NCBI GenBank assembly: GCA_021495925.1
Contig: JAKEKT010000013.1
Coordinates: forward strand, 1 to 64,000
Length of the DNA: 64,000 nt
Source of the DNA: Diplodia intermedia
Taxonomy: Eukaryota; Ascomycota; Dothideomycetes; Botryosphaeriales; Botryosphaeriaceae
Direction of reading: 5' to 3'
This document shows, piece after piece, positions 56,156 through 64,000 of this stretch. The stretch's first letter is position 1, and every line of letters begins with the position of its first letter. The notes under the pieces were generated by a model. That model worked only from the letters and a program-made list of their open reading frames with translations, was not told where the DNA came from and searched no databases. Both the position numbers and the translations under genes were made by a program.

Positions 56156-58455
56156 ATGGCGGAAGACCTCGACACCAGCCAGATCAAAAACTGGCGATCA
56201 ATCATCACCCTCGTCGTTTTCTGCGTTACCAGTGAGTCTACTGGGCCTGGGAAAATGCCATGCAATTAACTCTCCAGACATCATTGTTCTTTTTCCCTTT
56301 CGCGTTCCCGTATACGTACCTCGCGTACTCTCGGTCGCTGTTCTCAATGCGCTTGGAGCGTTGCGAGTGATAGCGCCCAGGCAGGGCCACTCTGACCGTG
56401 ACAATGGGCAATCCAAGTACTTTGTGCGGCTGCGGCTCCACCTCAACTTCGTAACCGCCCCGTTGATAGCAGATCTCTTCCTGCTCGCCATCCTGGCCAT
56501 TGGTCGCCAAGAAGTCCACGACGGGACCATCGGCGCCGACAACATCTCTCCCCTCGACATCATGCTCTTCTTCCTATCGCTGGCATACATCGCCATCTCC
56601 CTCGACGCGTCCGGGCTGATCCGGTACCTGGCATTCAAGGTGCTGCAATGGGGCGGCGACGTCGGCCACCGGCTCTTCTTCTACCTGTACACCTTCTTCT
56701 TCGGGCTGGCGGGCTTCATCGGCAACGACCCCATCATCCTATCCGGCACCGCCTTCCTCGCCTACATGACGCGCGTGTCCAGCAACATCAAGCACCCGCG
56801 CGCGTGGATCTTCACGCAGTTCGCCCTCGCCAACATCGCGTCGGCGATCCTGGTGTCGTCGAACCCGACGAACCTGGTGCTCGCGGGCGCCTTCGACGTC
56901 CGGTTCGTCGAGTACACGGCCAACATGATCGTGCCCGTCGTCGTCACCGCCATCGCGCTATTCCCATTCCTACTATACATCCTATTCGCCGACGAAGACC
57001 TCATCCCCACGTCCATCCGCATGCACGAGCTGCCCGAGGAGGCCCGCCGCAAGACCCCCGTGAACCCGAACATCCCCCACGCCAAGGGCAAGGTCGACGA
57101 TGACGACAGCGACCTCGCCAACGACGAGCACGGAAAGCTGCTCTCGCTCGAGGAGATCATGAACCCGTTCCTCGACAAGGGCGGCGCGGCCTTCGGCGCC
57201 GTCGTCATGGCCGCGACGCTCGTCACGCTTTTGACCCTGGACGCCGCGAGCGCCCGCAGCGGGGAGCATCCCGTCTTCTGGGTGACGCTGCCCGCGGCGT
57301 TCGTCATGTTCTGCTGGGACATCGGCTTCGGCTGGTGGTATCGCGAGGACACGCGGAGGATCGCGCAGAAGGGCCGGGCGGAGGTGGAGTACGCGCGCGT
57401 CGAGCGGGAGATCAGGGAGGAAGAGGTCGAGCGGGTGGGCGCGGAGCGGGAGGGTCCGCGGGGTGCTCCGACGCAAATGTATTCGCCCGGAGCAAATCAA
57501 CTGCCGACCCTGGTCCGCGCTGCGGAGGGTGAGGATCGCATCGAAGAGGTAGACAACGATCTTGGAATACTCGTGCGAGAAGAAAATGAGGCGCAGAATG
57601 GCCGCCCGTCCATTGGCGTGTGCAGGGTGCCGGGGGAGAAGCAGGAATCAGCCACGACGGACTCTAAATATTCGCCGGGAGAGCTGCTAAGCACGCCCTC
57701 GAGCTGGGACACGGATGAGGAGAAACGAAAGACGGACCTCCACAATAAAGTCTTGGGGGTGATTAGGTGTCGAGAGGCCGAAAAGGCGCGCAGACCGCGA
57801 ACACTCGTCTCCCTCGCTGCGTCTGCGTATAGGTGGTCGCAGGAGACGTTTCCCACCGCCACAGCTGTAGTGTCGCACCTCCCATTTGCACTTGTGCCTT
57901 TTGCCTTCTCTATGTTCGTCCTTGTCCAAGCCTTGGTCACCAAGGGCTGGGTCCCCGTCTTTGCTTACGGATGGGATCATTGGGTGGACAAGACAGGAAC
58001 AGTCGGTAGCGTTGGGGGCATGGGCTTCCTCTCGGTGATTCTATGCAATGTGAGTGTTTTTTCGATTCCAGCGAGTTGGTGAACATGATGAGCTGACAGG
58101 CTTTCAGTTTGCGGGCACGAACATTGGGACCACGATCCTGCTGTCCCGCGTCATCCAGGCATGGCAAGAGATCCACCGCGTGAACGGCATTCCAATCAGC
58201 AACCGAACATTCTGGGCGACAGTGTACAGCATGGCGCTCGGCGTCAACTACGGGGCTTTCAGTGCCTCCTTTAGCGCCTCACTGGCCGGCCTCCTGTGGC
58301 GGGACATCCTGGCCAGGAAACATATCCACGCCCGGAGCCTCGACTTTGCGAGCGTAAACCTTCCCATCATTGCTATCGCCATGACTGTTGGTTGTGTCGT
58401 CCTCGTTTGCGAGGTCTACATTATGAGGGACGGCTCTCCTTACGATTCACTTTGA
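56156..58455 (+). CDS. ArsB/CitMHS-type membrane permease
   Basis: Three exons (56156-56231, 56278-58049, 58108-58455; introns 46 and 58 bases) encode 731 residues. The ion-transporter superfamily fold of arsenite/citrate permeases (PF03600-like) is visible: PLIADLFLLAILAIG, PLDIMLFFLSLAYIAISLDA, FFGLAGFIGNDPIILSGTAF, ANIASAILVSSNPTNLVLAG (the conserved SNPTNLVLA helix hairpin), VVTAIALFPFLLYILFADED, and in the last exons GFLSVILCNFAGTNIGTTIL with GVNYGAFSASFSASLAGLLW (second repeat). Between the two halves is a charged cytoplasmic loop of about 200 residues rich in Glu and Arg. Likely role: proton- or sodium-coupled anion or dicarboxylate transport at the plasma membrane. The substrate cannot be inferred. 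Confidence 0.85.
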
Positions 58456-59009
58456 CGACGGTTGATGCCGGTCTACTGTAAAACACTATTTTTGTTCTTT
58501 GCTGCATTACCATATTATATAGGCGGTCTCAAGTGCTGCAACCCATATCTGATTCCCCCACCCTCTGCTGCATTCGACCAAAGCAAGAACGGCATTTTGG
58601 CTTCACATGCATGCCCCGTTCACTAGTGCAGTAACTTTCGCTGGCTAAGCTCATACATCCGTCACTGCCTTTGTCATCTCCGCCGCCCTATCCGTTTGCC
58701 ACTCTTGAGTGAGCGCTGAGCGTGATCGCTACCACCAACACCGGTCGATCGATATCGCGACGTCTCAGCTACATTTGATGAGCAAGGAAGACGGCTAGGA
58801 AAGCAGCGACACAGAAAGGGGGGATGTGGACGAAGTGGACGACGAACATAGCGATGAACAGGACAAATAATAATAACGAGGAAGCAGTTAGACTTAGATA
58901 CAGGAAGGAATGAAATTGAACATGGGTACGAGGGAACAGAGAGCTCGAACCTGCGTGCGGCGATTGGAGATGGAATTGGGCTGTAACCCATGTCACAGAA
59001 ATTTATTGA
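58456..59009. other. intergenic, no supported gene
   Basis: The 3' flank of the permease. The missing N-terminal half of the HET remnant was not found here. Confidence 0.5.
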
Positions 59010-59764
59010 TTGCCGAAAGGAGGGATTGCGGCGCGGCTTAGCTTCAGCAAGCGGCACCTCATCGCACGATTGGAGCCATGGAGACTTGGCTACGGGCGCG
59101 TTGCCCAAAGAGCCTTGGTATTACAAGAAAGGATTCTGTCGCCTCGGATCCTCCACTTCACAACAGCTCAGAATTGCTGGGAGTGCAAGGAACTCCCAAC
59201 TGCTTGGGAGATGGAGTCGGGCATCCCGGATGTTGGTGAATGGCGAGAAGTCTACCGTATCGCACCATTCAAGCTGGGCCTTCCTCTCCCATCAGGGGCT
59301 TCCGGGAAGAAAGTGGACGACTATGAAACCATCATGAATGCTTATACAAGAATGGACTTGACATATCCCGACAAAGATAAGCTCGTCGCTGTTTCGGGGA
59401 TCCTACGACTTTTCGAGGGTGTTTATGGAGAAACCATGATGGTCGGTCTCAGAGAGTCAATGTTGCCGAGTTCTCTAATCCGGATGATCGCGAGGTCGAC
59501 GCAGATAACATGCCACGAGGAGCTGTGATGCTGGTCATCAATATGAGCTATGGCGCCAACTTCTTGCTTCTTGAACCATGCCATGGCATGGATTTGGGTC
59601 ACGAAGCGGTGTCATCGGATGCTGGCCCGGTGCCAACAACTACCCTGTACGGTCGACTTGGCGTTGTCCACCTTTTTGAACAAGACTTTCTGGAACAGTT
59701 TCCGCACAATGGGAAGCGGGAGTGGCTTGCCACGCTGCAGATGATATCAGTCACTGTTATCTAG
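59010..59764 (+). pseudogene. HET-domain gene remnant
   Basis: The frame from about 59010 has no ATG, but from 59090 it reads RALVLQERILSPRILHFT, then FWECKEL-like NCWECKELP, and LTYPDKDKLVAVSGILRLFE. This is the second half of a HET domain (RGWxxQExxLSPRxLxF, DKLVAISGIAR). It breaks near 59510 and resumes in another frame as LLLEPCHGMDL, then YGRLGVVHLFEQDFLEQFP, a typical HET-protein C-terminus, stopping at 59764. The first half (the SYxWG and IDALCI motifs) and the PSWSWAS motif are missing. This is a dead fragment, the third HET trace in the window. Confidence 0.7.
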
Positions 59765-60066
59765 TATCAAACTTCATCCTCTTGAGTTGACCTTGTCCTG
59801 GAGTCCCGACCTTCTGCGTACTGGTGTTGTTAACATTGTGCTACGGCAATTGCTTATATACATGAACAACCCACGGCTGGTGAATGACAACATGATGGGG
59901 TGTTATTGAGTAGACAATGAAGAGGATGACGAACAACCCGTATTGGTGATGGCTTCGTGAGCTTCAAGCAATGACGTTTGACGGGTAGGTTTTCCTCTCT
60001 TAACACCAAGCACCCAGAATGTTCGTGTTGTTTTGAAGTCTGGGTGCTTTTGTCTCAATCTCGACA
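59765..60066. other. short intergenic stretch, nothing seen
   Basis: About 300 bases with no coding or repeat signal. Confidence 0.5.
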
Positions 60067-60444
60067 TTAAGAAGCGCACTAATTCGAAAAGTCAGCATGT
60101 AGCTAGTACACCCATAAAGCGCATCGTAAACTTACACAGTACGTCTGCAAGGCGAAATCCAGTTAGCATTCCTACTCGTACCACTTGAGGTGACTTTCTA
60201 CACTTACGACGCCGGAGGTACTGCCATTGGCATGATCACAGCCTTCATCAGGCGTGTCACAGTTCTTCAGATATCCCGATTGGCCCTATGACAATTAGCT
60301 TCTCCTGCACACTGGCAGCCGATCGCTACATACCTGTTCATTCGAACACGGGATGTTGATTGAAGTTTCTGGGTATGAAACGAGGGAACACGACGCCGAA
60401 GCGAGGCCAATGACGGCGAAAACGGAAAGGAGTTGGAATCTCAT
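60067..60444 (-). CDS. small secreted cysteine-containing protein
   Basis: Exons 60444-60334 and 60285-60208, then a third starting at 60144; introns GTATGT...TAG (48 bases) and GTAAGT...CTAAC...CAG (63 bases). The first exon is a signal peptide ending near residue 18 (MRFQLLSVFAVIGLASAS), then CSLVSYPETSINIPCSNEQ. Exon 2 gives GQSGYLKNCDTPDEGCDHAN and GSTSGV. The third exon starts TYC. If it reads on, the protein is 76 residues with the stop at 60103. If a further GTAAGT...GCTGAC...TTAG intron is removed, the third exon is nine bases, the stop is at 60067, and the protein is 69 residues ending TYCCAS. Both versions have six cysteines. There is no close homolog that I recognise. Effector-like in size and layout. 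Confidence 0.65.
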
Positions 60445-62050
60445 TTTGCTTGTTTGGCAGAAGACAGTGGTGAGCAGGTTGCGGCGATGCTAAAGCCTCA
60501 GAGCATATGGCGGATTAAATACCCCTCGAAAAGCTTTGATCAAGCTCCTGGATAAGGTTCGTCACGTTGTCTCTCCTCACGCCATTTGATTTTCGATGCG
60601 GGGTTACGTTTGGCCATCTACTTCTCGGAATGGAAGCTCGGAGCGACGTACTCCAGACACGGGATAGATCCCAGCTGTAGTGTGTTTCACCTCGCAAAGA
60701 ATACGAGCCCCACCACGCTTTTTGGAAGGTCACGAAGATTTATCACCAAGGAACAAAGCAGCTAAGTCTCGCCTACGTTAGGAGTTTCCTCTTACTCTAA
60801 TCAACTGTGGAGAGGCATTCGGATGCGACGTGCTCTTTGTACGATCCACAGCCATTGCATTGACATTAACGACCATGAGGAAGGTCCGAGAACCGCTCCG
60901 GGTCATCCGACGGTCCGACTTGCCGACTGACATGCAACAATTACATATGGCCGGAAATAGGTCCGGGCTCGATCCGAGATAACGTTGCATGCTTGTTCTT
61001 TTGGCTTGACGGGCCGGTGTCATTTCATCGGTTCAGGGAACGGACAGCCCGTCTGAGATAACAGCAGGCCGTCTCCTCGGGTCGGTCTACAAGATGCTCT
61101 TCGGGGACAGGATAAGTGGCGCTAGAAAGGAGGGCCATTGTGACCGGCTCTGAGTATGATATCTGCGCAGTTCTCATCAGGTAGAAGTGTCTGCCAAAGT
61201 ACCCTTCGGGCGATCTTCTCGGTATGCAGGAATTTCCAAGTCCAAAAGCTAACACAGCAAACATGCAAGTTTCGCCTTAGAGTCAGCAAGGACTTTGTCG
61301 TTGACACCAGTAGTCACAAAGCCATGTGAAATGTGGTTGGGAGATCTCACTGCATCTGTCCATCTGTAGCACCCTCGATACCGTCGCCGTTGTGAGCGAC
61401 ATCTCCATGATTGACTGTGACATCCGAGGAACTGAAGAAGACGCAGTGGTAGGGGCCGTGCCAGTATAGTGCGGAAAGGGGTGATGGCGGCAGGCGCAGA
61501 GGAGCGGGAAAGTTAGTTGATTCGTTGTCTGTCTGGCATCGTATGGTTGGTGGGAGGTATCCCGTCATGGCTTCGACGCGGGAGTCGCTGGCTGGGCTTA
61601 CCGGCGTTGGAGTTGAGGAAGTCGCAGGTGTTGGCGCTGGCGACGGATGAAGCGCGTTTGTGTAGGGCGGCGTATGTTGGGCAATATGCTTCTCCGCCAC
61701 GCTCTGAACAACTGCCGTCGCTTTCATAGGTAGCTTCGAAGATTGTCGCAGCGATAGCGATCGTGAGGTTAGTAATTTCTTTTACCGCCGCTTCAACAAC
61801 GAAGCAAGGATGAAATACGAATATATAGTAAGTGGCGGCGGAGACGAGCTCAGTATACGTACAAAAAACTGCCCATCTTTTGTCCCTAATCCAGCCGGGG
61901 CTGCTGATGCAAATGCACTTGAATTGGCTATAGAAGATATCCCTCGGTAGTGCCGAGAGCGTATACTAATCTGAATTCGAGTAAAAGAGCCGTGATAATC
62001 GCTCCGATATCCCGAGGGCTGATCGTCTGCTGAGCGCTTACGTGCTCTTA
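60445..62050. other. intergenic, no firmly supported gene
   Basis: A minus-strand segment at about 61600-61760 reads like a cysteine-containing secreted fragment (DGSCSERGGEAYCP, then ANTCDFLNSNA, followed by a GTAAGC donor), but I found neither its start nor a credible downstream exon. The rest shows no coding signal. Confidence 0.4.
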
Positions 62051-62240
62051 GTGATTTATACTTGCACCTCTACCGGCCAATAAGCACCCATTCTATATGC
62101 ATGAGCTCTCCGCGATTTACACTAGCAACCATTTGACCAATAGGCGCCCGCCTAACATTGACAAATCTGCGCTCACTTAGCATTTGCATATTTTTTTTTA
62201 GTAATTTACACTTACACCTATGTCAACGGATAAACCGACT
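62051..62240 (+). repeat. diverged short direct repeats upstream of the intact DUF2235 gene
   Basis: Three related segments, at about 62051 (gtgatttatacttgcacc), 62111 (cgcgatttacactagcaacc) and 62201 (gtaatttacacttacacc). The first two also share a downstream CCAATA.GC.CCC block. They may be degraded tandem repeats or spaced regulatory elements. Confidence 0.4.
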
Positions 62241-62654
62241 TTCCACCACATTTTGCTAAACAGCTACCCATTCTCGGAAGATCAATACATAGCAGCTGTT
62301 TTCTACAAACGACCGAGTTTCGCTAAGAGCCTTATGCGCGGATTTGATTGGCCAGTATCAGCAGATCAGCCAGCCACTCTTGGCTAATCAGTCAGTCTCG
62401 ACCCATCCCGCGACATCAACCAACCACCTCTAGTTAGACTCGGCATCTCCGGACGCCTTGGCAGCGGATAGCCCCGCGCTGCCGCTGATCCCGCGCATCT
62501 ACCCCGCTCTCGACCGGTCTCGGCGTCGTCGTCGACCGTTTTGAGCTTTACAAACGACGCTTGTGAAGACGCCACACCCCAAAGCGGACCGCAGCTGAAC
62601 AGTGAAAATCCCGCCCAGCTGAACTTTCCACGCGTCGACCAGTGCCCTTTCTCA

Positions 62655-62664
62655 TGTATATATA
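62655..62664 (+). promoter_or_regulatory. TATA box of the intact DUF2235 gene
   Basis: GTATATATAG lies about 45 bases upstream of the ATG at 62706. Confidence 0.4.
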
Positions 62665-62705
62665 GCTCCAAGGAGGTCGGTTTTATCCTCATCCACCCCG
62701 CCGCA

Positions 62706-64000
62706 ATGGTTCGCACGTACGACAAAGACTTCTTCTCACGTCCCGCCCAGGCAGCCAAGCCTAAAAGGATTGTCATTTGCTGTGACGGCACGTGGCAGTC
62801 AGCCACCTCGATTGATCCCAAAAAAGGGTGTCCCTCCAACGTTGCCCGCCTCAGTCGCGTTCTTGCCAAGGCTGGTTTGGACCGCGATGAGAATGAATGG
62901 CAACAGCTGGTCTACTACGATGCAGGTGTTGGCACTGGTGATATCACTTCTGTAGAGGCCGCCAGACAAGGTACCACACTGATCCCCACGCTGGATTCCT
63001 CGGCTCCAATCTGACCATCACTCGTAGGTTCCCAGGGCCTTGGCCTACTCGAGAATGTGCTGGAGGCCTACAACTTTATCGCCACCAACTACAGTCCCGG
63101 AGACCATCTCTACTTCTTCGGATTCTCCAGGGGCGCTTACACAGTGCGAGCGGCTGCCGGTCTGGCGCAAGAGGTTGGCATCATCCAGGGCTACTTGATG
63201 CCTTACTTCCTCGAGCAGTATGGCAACTACATCCGGGCCGAGAATTTCTCCAAGCCATTCACGCAAACCGAGCTCTGGAAGAGTTTCACTTCCAAGAGCC
63301 CCGAGCCCCTCGTCGCCGCGGCAAAGGATATTGTAATCCAAATCATCGGTGTTTGGGATACGGTGGGTTCTCTCGGCGTGCCGGATCTCGGCCACTGGCT
63401 CAAGAAGGACAACTCGGGCTGGCGCAAGGCGTATCAGTTCTACAACACCGACCTCAGCCCAAGTAAGCCGTCACCTCACTGCTGCACACCCCAACCAACC
63501 TCGCTAACGACGCCCGACCACCAGACGTTTTGCACGCGTACCAAGCACTCGCTCTCGACGAACGCCGGACCCCGTTCTCGCCCTGTCTTTGGTGCGTCAA
63601 AGAAGGCAACAAAACGACCAAGCTCGTGCAGTGCTGGTTTCCGGGCGCCCACATCAACGTCGGCGGCGGCAACTCGGAGAACGCGGGGAACAAGAGCCCC
63701 GAAGGCGACCGCGAACAGCTGGCCAGCATCACGTACGCATGGATGCTCGACCGCATCCGGCCCAACCTGGCGCTGAACGACGTCGCCCTGGCAGCGCAGC
63801 TCGCCGACATCGAGGCCACGCTCAAGAGCCCGAAGAAAGCCGGCGAGGACGATGCTGCGAACGCGTGGGAGCGCAGCCAGGACTGGGTCTGGGGCAAGAT
63901 CGAGGACAGCTACACAACCATGTACAAGATCTTCGGCTCGCCCGCCGACCGGACGCCGCGCGAGTACCACGCCAAGGAGGCGGGCTACACGGTCGAGCGG
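62706..64000 (+). CDS. DUF2235 (Tle1-like alpha/beta hydrolase) protein, C-terminus beyond window
   Basis: Exons 62706-62970, 63028-63462 and 63525 onward (introns 57 and 62 bases with GT...CTGAC/CTAAC...AG), open at the right edge. The conserved order is complete: IVICCDGTWQS (the N-terminal DGTW block), YYDAGVGTGD, FFGFSRGAYTVRAAAGL (nucleophile Ser), IQIIGVWDTVGSLGVP, YQFYNTDLSPNV, ALALDERRTPFSPCLW, QCWFPGAHINVGGG (His region) and SITYAWMLDRI. PF09994 includes bacterial Tle1 phospholipases; fungal members are intracellular and uncharacterised. It shares the family with the truncated gene at 23208-24595, but the two are clearly diverged (QCWFPGAHINVGG here, QCWFPGHHADVGG there), so they are paralogs, not a recent duplication. 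Confidence 0.85.

Noticed and set aside
61347..61760. Possible small secreted gene on the minus strand
   Set aside because: A cysteine-containing segment and a donor site are suggestive, but no start codon with signal peptide and no downstream exon could be joined.

Overview
This window comes from a filamentous ascomycete (Pezizomycotina). The genes carry short introns of about 46 to 70 bases with GT...CTAAC/CTGAC...AG signals. The gene families are typical of that group: HET-domain proteins, fungal P450s, DUF2235 hydrolases and Kex2-processed secreted precursors. The repeats show repeat-induced point mutation (RIP): CpA and TpG are nearly absent, TpA is abundant, and codons are broken by C-to-T and G-to-A changes. 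I cannot name the species.

Layout. Positions 1-3498 hold the 5' part of a RIP-mutated Ty1/Copia element on the minus strand, cut by the window edge. Positions about 4.2-8.1 kb hold a decayed gene and one membrane-protein gene. Positions 8466-23173 are a nested transposon: a second Copia copy (148-bp LTRs at 8471-8618 and 23021-23168, AAAAT target duplication) split inside its RNase H by an 8.5-kb chromodomain Ty3/Gypsy element (764-bp LTRs at 9589-10352 and 17373-18136). A truncated DUF2235 gene (23.2-24.6 kb) lies between this block and a second AT-rich block (24.6-25.3 kb).

From 26.3 kb the sequence is normal gene-bearing DNA with many accessory families. In order these are: a secreted cysteine-rich EF-hand protein; a frameshifted conserved gene; a P450; a HET protein; a secreted protein with two PAN-like modules; a multi-pass membrane protein; a second P450; a Kex2-processed repeat precursor; an arylsulfotransferase-like protein; a second HET protein; an F-box-like protein; a multi-pass membrane protein; an ArsB/CitMHS-type permease; a HET remnant; a small secreted cysteine-containing protein; and an intact DUF2235 gene running off the right edge.

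The most interesting unit is 43.5-48.2 kb. A tandem-repeat precursor (five copies of a Tyr-rich NYIYTQKK segment, each followed by Lys-Arg) shares a 393-bp divergent promoter with an ASST-family protein, and a P450 converges on it. This looks like a compact candidate fungal peptide (RiPP-like) locus: a secreted precursor plus two possible tailoring enzymes for tyrosine-rich peptides. No UstYa-type (DUF3328) gene, which known dikaritin clusters require, was seen in the window.
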